A stretch of DNA of 25,799 bases. Origin: DATIJJ01 sp964612855. Lineage in GTDB: Bacteria > Pseudomonadota > Gammaproteobacteria > DSM-16500. Below the pieces are notes generated by a model, which was not told the origin of the DNA, ran no database searches, and was given only the letters and a program-made list of their open reading frames with translations. Below are positions 5,753-13,402 of this stretch, in pieces (within the stretch, counting starts at the first letter, position 1; each line of letters starts with the position of its first letter). Both the position numbers and the translations under genes were made by a program. The stretch covers positions 1 through 25,799 of the forward strand of contig CAZTDR010000039.1 of assembly GCA_964612855.1 (NCBI GenBank), in the 5' to 3' direction.

Positions 5753-8329
5753 TTATTCGATCTTAGGACCCCCAGGAGGACCGCCTCCTTTTGAAGCATC
5801 GCTACTTCCGCTACCACCCTTTTCGGCTTGCTGTTTTAATAAAGCTTTTGCTTCCGCTTTTTCTGCTCTATCTTTGGCCGCCATCCCTGCTTGTTTCATC
5901 GCAGTTCCGGCGCCCTGAGCACTCGCAGCCGATTCTTTCGCAGCACCTGTCGTCGCCCCAGCCGCACTTTCCACCGCTTGCTTGGTTGCATGCAATGCTT
6001 CTTGTTCACCGTATTGAACAGCGGGACCACCAATCCAGGTGAGCACTCTTTCCGGTACCACATAAATAAGTGAAAACGCTTTGTTGAGGGCGGTAATTAT
6101 AAAAGAGGTATAAGCCGCAATAAAAATAATTTGCTCCACCAAACCTGGGCCTGACATCGCATCTAATAGTTGACTGCTGACCGCAAGAAAACCGGCATTA
6201 ACCAGCTTCACAACGACAACAGACAACAACATCGAAATCATCAAACCTAAAATCATCAAGCTGGGACGTAAAAACAAATTAAATAATTGCATTAACGCAG
6301 GCTCTGCTCGGCCTAAAATATCGTGCTGCCCGCCGGGGCTTAAAATGCCTAACGCAATAATAGGTCCGGCCACCATCGCTTCGATTGTTGCAATCAGCCA
6401 GCCAATGGCGCCTATGGTGAAGATCATATACGGAATCAAGGGCACATAAATGCCAAGAATCGCGCCCAAAGAGAAGAGTGCGCCGATCAACATGACAAAG
6501 AAGGGGCCGAGAAAACCGACTAACGCTTTTACACCCTCCCCAAATGGGTTCATGGTAATACCAGTACCCAAAACCATCGGATTAATGGTCGCAAGCGAAG
6601 TGGCGATAACCACCGCCGCCGTCACCACGATAAAGAGAATTTGGGTCACCAACATTAAAGAACTGCCAAAGGAAGCCATAGCCACTAACGGATTAGTACT
6701 ATTTCCGCCCAAGAATCCCTTCCACATCGACAGCAATCCACTCGTCGTCGTACCTAATGCACTAGAGATGTCGCTTGTAAGACCTGGGGTGTTTGCAAAG
6801 CCAACGGATGAAGTAGAAGACAACATCATATTGAGCATCCCACCTGCCGCCTGATAATTATTTCGATAATTATTCATGCCACTGTCGGTAGACATTGGCG
6901 CGGCGGAAAACACAGGTTTTGCAGCCATTTGGTTACTGCTATTCATGCTGGCGATTTTATAAAAAAATCCGCCCGCTAAAATCCAACCATTATCATTTGC
7001 TGCTTTTTGCCAATCCGTTAATGTTGTTTTTTCCATTTGTCCTTCAATGTCTTTTGCCACCGCATTCACGATCGAAGTTGTATATTCGCGCATGGATGCT
7101 TCCATAAAATTGGCATCCGGATCGTCTAAAAATTTTGCGATGGGATATTTCAAATAAAGTTCAACGGCTGTTCTCTCGGCTTGCGTAGGTGGCTTTTGTT
7201 GGGAATCAGGGCTCGAGGCATCGCCATCACTGCTTTTACTGGAGTCGGGCGGAAATTTAGGCGCACAGCCTTCCCCTTTTGCCGTTGCTGACATCTGACT
7301 AAAAAGCTCCATCGGTGATGTCGGCTTGGGCATGACGCCGCAACAACGGTCAGAGCCAATATCATTCGCCGTACAAAAATCCTGTATCCACACGGGAGCA
7401 GGAGAACCCTCGCTAACAGGAAAATTTTTAAACTGGAGGTACTGATAATCAATATCAACGAACTTGGTCGCGATAGCGCCTAAGGTTGGCACAATGGTAG
7501 TGAGCGCTGCTTGTTGCGCTTTGCAGACCAAACAAGCTGCGTTGGATTCAGGTTTTGTACCACCCGATGCCAGCGTAGCCGGGGAAGATTTACACGCTGC
7601 GTTAACGTCACAATAAGTTAAAGATCCACATCCTGACGTTCCACCGGGTCCCATATTGTACATCGAAGCCGTCGCATTGGCTTGCGGACCCTCGATCGGG
7701 TTCAACATATCGGAATCGCCGCGTAAGCAAAAAGGATCCAGTTTATTCGCTGGATTACCGCAATAATACCGAAACGTTTTTTCCCCTTGACCATTATCGG
7801 GCGTATTTAAATCAGGATAAGTGGCTTTAGCACTGGCCTGACAGATCAGGGATTGAAAAAGACCTTTCATGTTCTGTTGCACATCGGCCATAGGCAACGT
7901 GTCTGCACTGATCGACGCATAAGGCGATCCCGCTACCGTAATATATTCTAATGCCTTGCCCCATAAGGTATCGGCAGCCCCGACCCCTTGCAAAATAACC
8001 CACATGATAATCACTTGAATTGCCGAATAGCCTGTTGCTGTGGGAAATAATGCGGCGATACCCAACACAGTCCGGATAGGAACCCATAACGAATTCCACT
8101 GCCGTCCTAAAAATTCTCCTTCTTGAGCAGTTTTAAGCAAGCCAACGACGGTGACATAGACCACCATAAATGCGCCGATGGTTAACGCAGTGGTATTTAA
8201 TGTTTTAAATAAAATACCCACGAGTAAACTTGGATTGTCCGCTGGCAAAACATTTCCAACATAGCCAAATATTTGGCCTAGGTAATAGACGGATTGGTCA
8301 GATCGAGCAATTTGGAATAGATCTATCAT
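5753..8329 (-). CDS. dotA: Dot/Icm polytopic inner-membrane protein DotA
   Basis: 858 residues, shorter than Legionella DotA (about 1,048). The N-terminal part has hydrophobic segments near residues 35-65 and 85-120. A large, probably periplasmic region of roughly 130-520 carries 12 cysteines (163, 190, 201, 234, 240, 246, 266, 269, 319, 329, 330, 355). Further membrane segments follow between about 560 and 780, including SFGSSLMLVTQILFIVVTAAVVIATSLATINPMV and FLGPFFVMLIGALFSLGAILGIYVPLIPYMIFTIGAIGWLIATIEAMVAGPIIALGILSPGGQ. The tail is Ala/Lys/Glu-rich and ends Gly-rich. The region LSPGGQHDILGRAEPALMQLFNLFLRPSLMILGL is typical of DotA. It overlaps icmV by the 4-nt ATGA and converges with dotB. 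Confidence 0.96.
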   Translation of the reverse strand: MIDLFQIARSDQSVYYLGQIFGYVGNVLPADNPSLLVGILFKTLNTTALTIGAFMVVYVTVVGLLKTAQEGEFLGRQWNSLWVPIRTVLGIAALFPTATGYSAIQVIIMWVILQGVGAADTLWGKALEYITVAGSPYASISADTLPMADVQQNMKGLFQSLICQASAKATYPDLNTPDNGQGEKTFRYYCGNPANKLDPFCLRGDSDMLNPIEGPQANATASMYNMGPGGTSGCGSLTYCDVNAACKSSPATLASGGTKPESNAACLVCKAQQAALTTIVPTLGAIATKFVDIDYQYLQFKNFPVSEGSPAPVWIQDFCTANDIGSDRCCGVMPKPTSPMELFSQMSATAKGEGCAPKFPPDSSKSSDGDASSPDSQQKPPTQAERTAVELYLKYPIAKFLDDPDANFMEASMREYTTSIVNAVAKDIEGQMEKTTLTDWQKAANDNGWILAGGFFYKIASMNSSNQMAAKPVFSAAPMSTDSGMNNYRNNYQAAGGMLNMMLSSTSSVGFANTPGLTSDISSALGTTTSGLLSMWKGFLGGNSTNPLVAMASFGSSLMLVTQILFIVVTAAVVIATSLATINPMVLGTGITMNPFGEGVKALVGFLGPFFVMLIGALFSLGAILGIYVPLIPYMIFTIGAIGWLIATIEAMVAGPIIALGILSPGGQHDILGRAEPALMQLFNLFLRPSLMILGLMISMLLSVVVVKLVNAGFLAVSSQLLDAMSGPGLVEQIIFIAAYTSFIITALNKAFSLIYVVPERVLTWIGGPAVQYGEQEALHATKQAVESAAGATTGAAKESAASAQGAGTAMKQAGMAAKDRAEKAEAKALLKQQAEKGGSGSSDASKGGGPPGGPKIE

Positions 8330-8799
8330 TTAGGCAAACCCTCGTCATGGGTGGAGGGTTTACCACTCAACCATTCTTGAAATGTGCAGCCTAACTTACG
8401 GTGTTTAATCTGAAATCGCCAAAAACTAAACCGAAAGGCATAAGCCCCAAAGACGGCGGTGGTGGCTAAACCCAACACAAAGCCAGCAAATGTGGCATGA
8501 TGCACGAGTAAATAGATGGAAAAAATAACCGTAATGACAGCACAAACCACAAAAATACTAGAATAAATTAAGAAATTAAATGCGGTTTTGCTCAGTTGTT
8601 CGTCAGAGAGTTTAAAGCGTTCCGCGGCTTGCTCAAATGTTTCCGCCTGAGTAACGGGTGTAGTCCCGGGCACCGTATAAAGATTTTTTAAAACAGCCCA
8701 ACTGGTTGTAAATTGGGTTTTGAGCATATCATAGCCAAGCCATCCGCTTGGATTAAAAAACGTTTTGCGCGAAACTTTTACCACATCTTTTAATGGCAT
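8326..8799 (-). CDS. icmV: Dot/Icm inner-membrane protein IcmV
   Basis: 157 residues. The N-terminus KTFFNPSGWLGYDMLKTQF is followed by a linker and by two hydrophobic segments at about residues 82-102 and 104-125, which predict two membrane passes, as in IcmV. Position immediately upstream of dotA, with a 4-nt overlap, and divergent from icmW, is the arrangement seen in Legionella region I. Sequence identity to IcmV is modest by eye, so the assignment leans on position plus topology. No strong ribosome-binding site is visible before the ATG. Confidence 0.85.
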   Translation of the reverse strand: MPLKDVVKVSRKTFFNPSGWLGYDMLKTQFTTSWAVLKNLYTVPGTTPVTQAETFEQAAERFKLSDEQLSKTAFNFLIYSSIFVVCAVITVIFSIYLLVHHATFAGFVLGLATTAVFGAYAFRFSFWRFQIKHRKLGCTFQEWLSGKPSTHDEGLPK

Positions 8800-8957
8800 A
8801 GAGTGATGACCTTAACTAGAAATTTAACATTATCATCCACATAGCAAAAAAACAATACTTCCTAATTTTTGCCTACTGAACGCAACACCTTTTCCGACAA
8901 AAAACAGACGAAAGGTGACTGCTCCAATAAAATCAACGACAATCTCCTTAACTGTGG

Positions 8958-8980
8958 CTATACTTTAATACTAAGTATAG
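8958..8980. promoter_or_regulatory. perfect 8-bp inverted repeat, possible operator upstream of icmW
   Basis: CTATACTT (8958-8965) and AAGTATAG (8973-8980) are exact inverted repeats around a 7-nt AT-rich spacer, within the 228-bp divergent region between icmV and icmW. The size and symmetry suit a dimeric regulator's site. TATAGT at 8976-8981 could act as a -10 box overlapping it, though no well-spaced -35 is evident. A second weaker pair, CACCTTT (8886-8892) with AAAGGTG (8911-8917), lies nearer icmV. Regulator unknown. Confidence 0.45.
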
Positions 8981-9027
8981 TGTAATTTTTAAAAAATCCT
9001 TGTTATTTTTGCCTATTGGAAAACGCT

Positions 9028-9477
9028 ATGCCATCACTGGATTTAAACGCTTCGCATGATTTTTGGAAAAACTATGAAGACCCGATGATTTATCGTGTTA
9101 TCGCCTTCATGGAAAGTGTTGAAGGTTGGACTCTCGATGGCGATCCTCAGCTTGAAGAGGCGGTAACTGCCATTGGCGATAATCTCGAAAAACTAACGCG
9201 CTTTGAATTAAGCAAAGAAGAACAATTTATTACGCTATGTGCGCATATTAAAACATCCCGTATTCTGCGCTTGCTGCAAGCCATTGATACCATTGATCCG
9301 GGCTCCGCCTCCAAAGTGTTAATGTATGCAGAAGAAAACAATACTCCGGATAACCCATTGGCAGGATTATTTTTAAGGCGCAATATTGTATTTGAACGCT
9401 TACGCTTACTCGCTCGTGTATTTGCGTCAGAACGGTTTGACCTTATCTTAAAAGCACTGGAGCAAGAACATGTCTAA
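9028..9477 (+). CDS. icmW: Dot/Icm effector adaptor IcmW
   Basis: 149 residues from the ATG at 9028, which has GGA 7 nt upstream. The in-frame TTG at 9016 is less likely. The IcmW signature is strong: DPMIYRVIAFMESVEGWTLDGDPQLEEA near residues 18-45, then RLLQAIDTIDPGSASKVLMYAEE and LFLRRNIVFERLRLLARVFASERFDLILKALE at the C-terminus. IcmW is a small acidic cytoplasmic protein that dimerises with IcmS (encoded at 2388-2726) and binds effectors for delivery to the coupling complex. It overlaps the next gene by 8 nt. Confidence 0.96.
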   Translation: MPSLDLNASHDFWKNYEDPMIYRVIAFMESVEGWTLDGDPQLEEAVTAIGDNLEKLTRFELSKEEQFITLCAHIKTSRILRLLQAIDTIDPGSASKVLMYAEENNTPDNPLAGLFLRRNIVFERLRLLARVFASERFDLILKALEQEHV

Positions 9478-9988
9478 GGTACAATTAACTAAATTAATTT
9501 TTTCGATGGCAGCAGCGCTGGCGGCCTCTAGCGTTTTCGCACTTCCGTTTGGCGTATCAGGAGCGCAGCCTGTCAATCCACAAAATAAAGCGACTCCCAT
9601 GACGGCCTTATCGCCTGATCAGTTCGATGCACAAGTGACCCAAAAAAATAAACAAGCTCAGCAAGACTTTTTGAAGCAAGCTCAAAGCAATCTTCAGCAA
9701 CTAAAAAGTCAACTGTCTTTTTCTCAATCACCGTCACCCAGATTAAAAAATCAACCGACTAACAATCCAGCGCCGCTGCCAATGGCAGATAATCCCATGG
9801 CAACGCCCACACAACCCACATCGCCCGCCGTTAATTCTTCAGCCCCTGCTACGGCAGGTGAAACAACGCCTGCTGAACCCACGCAAGATCAGCCTTATAC
9901 GGGATTCGGCTCGGGGAGCACGACTCAGCAACCAAAGTCTGCCGCCCCCTCTTCTCAATCCAGCGGTGGCTGGAGCATTAAGTATTAG
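9470..9988 (+). CDS. unnamed secreted Pro/Gln-rich protein between icmW and icmX
   Basis: 172 residues, not recognised. A Sec signal peptide is clear: KLIFSMAAALAASSVFA with likely cleavage after Ala25 (VFA-LP). A Gln/Lys-rich, probably helical segment (about 50-85, QKNKQAQQDFLKQAQSNLQQLKSQL) follows. From about 90 to the end the protein is low complexity in Pro, Thr, Ala, Ser and Gln, closing GGWSIKY. It has no cysteine and no membrane anchor after the signal, so it should be periplasmic or exported. It overlaps icmW by 8 nt and icmX follows 12 nt later, so the three are one operon. Its position suggests a periplasmic Dot/Icm accessory; alternatively it represents an N-terminal part of a longer IcmX split into a separate gene. 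Function is inference. Confidence 0.85.
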   Translation: MSKVQLTKLIFSMAAALAASSVFALPFGVSGAQPVNPQNKATPMTALSPDQFDAQVTQKNKQAQQDFLKQAQSNLQQLKSQLSFSQSPSPRLKNQPTNNPAPLPMADNPMATPTQPTSPAVNSSAPATAGETTPAEPTQDQPYTGFGSGSTTQQPKSAAPSSQSSGGWSIKY

Positions 9989-10000
9989 GAGGCTTTGACC

Positions 10001-10882
10001 ATGTTTAAATTTAAAACCCGCCTAAAAAAATGGCTCGTACTCAGTTCCGCGGCATTGGGTGTTGGCTTGCTCAGCACTTTATCTATGAATGTCAATGCGC
10101 AAGAAGAAAGCCTGAGTAGTTCGACACTCCTTGCAGAAATTGTTGTACATACTCGTCATACAGCTGAGGGCGTTTATACCCTCTTAAGTTTTTTAAATAA
10201 TTGGATGTTGCTAGCCGACAAATCCGATTTAACGAAACAAGTCCAATCGCAATTTACCACATTGACCAGTGATGTCATTAAAAACGCAAGCACACAAAAT
10301 GCGACTCAATTAAAATTGACGCAGGATTTCCTCCAAAATGTCCCACTGCTGGAAATCAACGACATTACTTACGAAAGTTTACTCGGCCAATTATATATCT
10401 CACCGGATCCACGAGGTGAAAAAACCGATGTAGCCTATAATTATATTAAAAATGCAGCGGGATTGAATATTAGGCACGTCACGCCGGATGAGCGGTGGGA
10501 AGGGGAAGAGTCAGATAAAAAAGCTTACAAAAATTTTTACACAACCATTTCGTCCATTCAAACTTATAGCGCTTATCTTTTAGGTCAAATGTATGCAGAC
10601 GTTGCCAATGGCACCAATTTAACAGAGCAACAAAATAAGCTGATGCAGCAAGCGAGCAGCCCGGCCTGGCTTACTGATATTGCTAGCGAAAACATTGCGT
10701 TGGTGTTGCGGCAAATACTGATGTACAACTCACAAATTTATGTGACGTTGACGCAATTATTGCAAACTCAGAAACAATCTCTCGCTGCACAAGCGATGAC
10801 GAATACATTAATTGTATTAGGTAATCAATTTACTGAAACACAATTAGTGTCTAAGGCGCGTAAGAAACAACCAAGAGGGTAA
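10001..10882 (+). CDS. icmX: Dot/Icm periplasmic protein IcmX
   Basis: 293 residues from the ATG at 10001, chosen because AGGAGG lies at 9987-9992 with ideal 8-nt spacing; the TTG at 9995 is too close. The N-terminus FKFKTRLKKWLVLSSAALGVGLLS ending in NVNA-QE is a Sec signal peptide. The mature protein is largely helical with the segments YESLLGQLYISPDPRGE and YSAYLLGQMYADV, consistent with IcmX by my reading. Legionella IcmX is longer (about 466 residues). IcmX is a periplasmic Dot/Icm protein, partly released into medium in Legionella. Assignment rests mainly on position after icmW plus these stretches. The MITE-like element begins 15 bp after the stop. Confidence 0.82.
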   Translation: MFKFKTRLKKWLVLSSAALGVGLLSTLSMNVNAQEESLSSSTLLAEIVVHTRHTAEGVYTLLSFLNNWMLLADKSDLTKQVQSQFTTLTSDVIKNASTQNATQLKLTQDFLQNVPLLEINDITYESLLGQLYISPDPRGEKTDVAYNYIKNAAGLNIRHVTPDERWEGEESDKKAYKNFYTTISSIQTYSAYLLGQMYADVANGTNLTEQQNKLMQQASSPAWLTDIASENIALVLRQILMYNSQIYVTLTQLLQTQKQSLAAQAMTNTLIVLGNQFTETQLVSKARKKQPRG

Positions 10883-10896
10883 TTACAGAAGGAGAT

Positions 10897-11176
10897 GGCG
10901 TTGTTGCGTAATTCACTGATTCTTCACGCCCGTGTGCGTGCCCGCGCCCGTCTTTTCTTAGCGGAAAACACTAAACTTTTTCTTTAACCATCTTAGTCAG
11001 CATGGCAACAATTCTAGTTAACAATTCTCTGCCCTGTAAATAATAAGATTCTGAATAAAATGGTTCATCTTGATATGCTAAAAGTTGGATGCTTAGTCGG
11101 TTTGTAGAGGAAAAGACGGGCGCGGGCACGCACACGGGCTCGGGCACGAAAAATCAGTGGATTACGCAACAATGCC
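10897..11176. mobile_element. MITE-like element with about 60-bp terminal inverted repeats
   Basis: The left arm (about 10897-10957) and the right arm (about 11110-11176) are reverse complements over some 60 bases. Shared blocks include TTGTTGCGTAAT, CACTGATT and GTGTGCGTGCCCGCGCCCGTC, followed by TTTTC. The right arm has six more bases, an extra GC-rich unit in a tract of alternating CGTGCC/CGAGCC. The 150-bp interior is AT-rich and carries a minus-strand reading frame without a start (10971-11153). No complete transposase is present, so movement would need one in trans. No convincing target-site duplication is visible. It fills the gap between icmX and the ybjQ-like gene. Confidence 0.75.
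10971..11153 (-). pseudogene. coding remnant inside the MITE-like element
   Basis: On the minus strand a frame is open from the TGA at 11154-11156 to a TAG at 10971-10973, about 60 codons. It has no ATG until near its end. The last 45 residues look like real protein: SIQLLAYQDEPFYSESYY, then LQGRELLTRIVAMLTKMVKEKV, amphipathic and helical. The upstream part is translated from the GC-rich inverted repeat (VPEPVCVPAPV) and is probably not native. I do not recognise the family; a helical-bundle C-terminus is only a guess. It may be the tail of a gene once carried by the element. Confidence 0.35.
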
Positions 11177-11193
11177 GATCCATCCACTCTATT

Positions 11194-11523
11194 TTAAGGG
11201 TTTTTTTCCAGCACAACAGCCGTGCCATAACATAATACTTCTGTTGCTGAAAAACGTCCTGATACGTCTGACGCATCATAACGCATGCCTACAATAGCAT
11301 TGGCACCGGCGTCTGCTGCATGCTGAACCATCAAATCATAGGCTTGTTTACGCGCGGTTTCACACATGTCCGTGTAAGCGCCAATATTTCCGCCGATAAT
11401 ATTTTTTAAGCTCGCGGAAAAACCTTGCATGATCGTCGGTGAGCGCACCACGATGCCGCGAGCGACACCTTTGTACTCCGCAATCCGGTATCCAGCTACA
11501 TCAAATGTTGTCATCACTAGCAT
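11194..11523 (-). CDS. YbjQ/UPF0145 family protein
   Basis: 109 residues, the normal length of the YbjQ (UPF0145) family. Family features are the RGIVVRSPTIMQGFSASLKNIIGGNIGAYTDMCETARKQAYDLM segment, then ADAGANAIVGMRYD, and a C-terminal EVLCYGTAVVLE strand. The fold forms pentamers in known structures and has been called a heavy-metal-binding domain, but its function is unknown. The ATG at 11523 has GGAG 8 nt upstream. It begins 5 nt after the yicC stop, so the two are likely one transcript; this pairing is not the usual yicC neighbourhood. Confidence 0.9.
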   Translation of the reverse strand: MLVMTTFDVAGYRIAEYKGVARGIVVRSPTIMQGFSASLKNIIGGNIGAYTDMCETARKQAYDLMVQHAADAGANAIVGMRYDASDVSGRFSATEVLCYGTAVVLEKNP

Positions 11524-11528
11524 CGCTA

Positions 11529-12395
11529 TTACTCCACGTTTTGCACTTGTTCACGCATTTGTTCGATTAATACTTTTAATTCAACGGAAGCACGCGTCGT
11601 ATCGACATCAATCGATTTTGCGCCTAATGTGTTTGCTTCACGATTGAGTTCTTGCATTAAAAAATCTAAGCGTCGGCCCACTACTCCCCCTTGCTTCAAA
11701 TTACGGCGCACTTCAGAAATATGCGCATCTAAGCGATCTAACTCTTCCGCCACATCAATTTTTTGCGCGAACAATACAACTTCTTGTTCAAAACGTCCGG
11801 AATCCAATTCTAATTTGGCATCATTAAAACGTGCAATTAAACGAGAACGTTGTTGGTTATGAATTTCAGGAAGCCGATGTCGTACTTTGGCTAGTTCCGT
11901 TTTCATCGTCTCTAAGCGCTGTAAAAATAATTGTTTGAGTTCATTCCCTTCGCGCATACGCGCATCCACTAAATCTTGCAACCCTTTTTCCAATAATTTG
12001 ATTAATTCATCTTGAATCATTTCCAAATCCACTTCCGCGATTTGCAAAATACCCGGCCAACGTAACACATCCATGGGATTGACAGGTGCGGCGTGGGTTA
12101 GCATTTTGCCAATTACCTCATTGGCTTTGCATAACTCTTCTGCTAGATGCTGATTAATAATAATTCCCGCGCCTGATATATCACCAGGTTGAAAACGTAT
12201 ATTACATTCGATTTTACCGCGACGAATATAATGCCGAATACGCTCACGCATTTGTACTTCTAATGCGTGCAATGCTTCTGGCATTCGCACACTAATTTCA
12301 AGATAGCGATGGTTAATTGAACGTAATTCACAAACTGCATTACCCCAGGTTCCTTGACCTTGTGCGCGCGCAAACGCTGTCATACTTTGAATCAT
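11529..12395 (-). CDS. yicC: YicC/YloC family endoribonuclease
   Basis: 288 residues. The N-terminal hallmark MIQSMTAFARAQGQG is followed by CELRSINHRYLEISVRMPEAL and the RIRHYIRRGKIECNIRF region. The C-terminal DUF1732 part has the family block RFEQEVVLFAQKIDVAEELDRLDAHISEVRRNLKQGGVVGRRLDFLMQELNREANTLGAKS near 205-265. YicC is a cytoplasmic RNA-binding endoribonuclease that in E. coli affects small-RNA stability through RNase E/PNPase. It is divergent from rph across 67 bp, and yicC beside rph is also the arrangement in E. coli. Confidence 0.95.
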   Translation of the reverse strand: MIQSMTAFARAQGQGTWGNAVCELRSINHRYLEISVRMPEALHALEVQMRERIRHYIRRGKIECNIRFQPGDISGAGIIINQHLAEELCKANEVIGKMLTHAAPVNPMDVLRWPGILQIAEVDLEMIQDELIKLLEKGLQDLVDARMREGNELKQLFLQRLETMKTELAKVRHRLPEIHNQQRSRLIARFNDAKLELDSGRFEQEVVLFAQKIDVAEELDRLDAHISEVRRNLKQGGVVGRRLDFLMQELNREANTLGAKSIDVDTTRASVELKVLIEQMREQVQNVE

Positions 12396-12462
12396 TTTTG
12401 TTCTTCCATTTTTAGAATATGACGGTATAGTAACACATCAAAAATGTGAAGAAGAGAATAGT

Positions 12463-13179
12463 ATGCGCCCCAGTAAACGTAGCAATACACAATTACGCGA
12501 CATTTTAATTACCCGTCATTTTACGAAACATGCAGAGGGTTCGGTGTTGGTAGAATTTGGTGATACCAAAGTGATTTGCACCGCCAGTGTTAACTATGGC
12601 GTACCTCCTTTTTTAAAAGATTCCGGTAAAGGTTGGATTACCGCAGAATATGGAATGTTGCCCCGTTCAACACATGATCGTATGCCACGTGAAGCAGCCC
12701 GAGGCAAGCAAACAGGACGCACGCAAGAAATTCAGCGTTTGATTGGTCGCTCATTACGAGCTGCGGTCAATTTAGAAGCGCTCGGTGAATTCACCATCGC
12801 CATCGATTGTGATGTCATTCAAGCAGATGGTGGTACGCGTACCGCGGCTATTACCGGTGGTTGTGTTGCGCTCTATGATGCGATCGAGTCACTCCGACAA
12901 CAACGCAAAATTGTGTCGAATCCTTTTCGTCAATTTATCGCGGCGATTTCGCTGGGTATTTATAAGGGTGAAGTGATCATTGATTTGGATTATGCAGAAG
13001 ATTCGAATGCTGAAACCGATATGAATGTTGTCATGACCGAGCACGGCGGTTTTATTGAAATTCAAGGGACGGCTGAAAAAGAGACGTTTGCAGAAGATAA
13101 GTTGGATGAAATGTTGGTGGTGGCGAAAGCGGGTATTCAAGAGTTGCTTCAAAAACAAAAGGTTGCGGTGGGAAAATAA
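12463..13179 (+). CDS. rph: ribonuclease PH
   Basis: 238 residues, full length for RNase PH. Recognised stretches are MRPSKRSNTQLRDILITRHFTKHAEGSVLVEFGDTKVICTASV at the start, then GKGWITAEYGMLPRSTHDRMPREA with the phosphate-binding arginines, and RTQEIQRLIGRSLRAAV. DVIQADGGTRTAAITGG follows, and YKGEVIIDLDYAEDSNAETDMNVVMT with the catalytic aspartates lies near 180-190. It trims the 3' ends of tRNA precursors by phosphorolysis. GAAGAGA serves as ribosome-binding site. The gene looks intact. The repeat-rich interval 13180-13402 follows. Confidence 0.97.
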   Translation: MRPSKRSNTQLRDILITRHFTKHAEGSVLVEFGDTKVICTASVNYGVPPFLKDSGKGWITAEYGMLPRSTHDRMPREAARGKQTGRTQEIQRLIGRSLRAAVNLEALGEFTIAIDCDVIQADGGTRTAAITGGCVALYDAIESLRQQRKIVSNPFRQFIAAISLGIYKGEVIIDLDYAEDSNAETDMNVVMTEHGGFIEIQGTAEKETFAEDKLDEMLVVAKAGIQELLQKQKVAVGK

Positions 13180-13263
13180 CTTCGGTCGAAACCGTTTCTA
13201 CCGACAAAAGCATTCAGAGATGACGGCATATTATTACCCGCAAATTCTTATGGCTTTAAAAAC

Positions 13264-13363
13264 GTAGGGTGGATTAGGCGCTTTTTGACGTAATCCACCA
13301 AACTATAATTAAATTGCAGCATTGTTTGGATTACGACGCGAAGAAGGCGTCGTGCCACCCTAC
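13264..13363. repeat. 100-bp inverted-repeat element GTAGGGTGG...CCACCCTAC
   Basis: The ends GTAGGGTGG (13264-13272) and CCACCCTAC (13355-13363) are exact inverted repeats. Inside are GGATTA...TAATCC and a perfect hairpin ACGACGC (13333-13339) with GCGTCGT (13347-13353). It sits between the convergent rph and the 423-residue gene, where it could also stop transcription. A shorter relative ending in CCACCCTAC is at 18667-18697. Just before it, 13196-13225 holds a degenerate copy of the CATCCCCGA hairpin. Confidence 0.75.
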
Positions 13364-13402
13364 ATTGAGAATTAGGGGTATATAGCCTCTTTTGCTATTT
13401 GT

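Noticed and set aside
6450..6854. 134-codon + strand open frame
   Set aside because: It lies fully antisense to dotA inside a conserved membrane region; composition is that of a shadow frame and no ribosome-binding site is seen.
8941..9027. PmrA-type tandem site (TTAA half-sites about 11 bp apart) upstream of icmW
   Set aside because: TTAA/TTAAT elements occur but their spacing (16-17 bp) does not fit the known site; the region is simply AT-rich.
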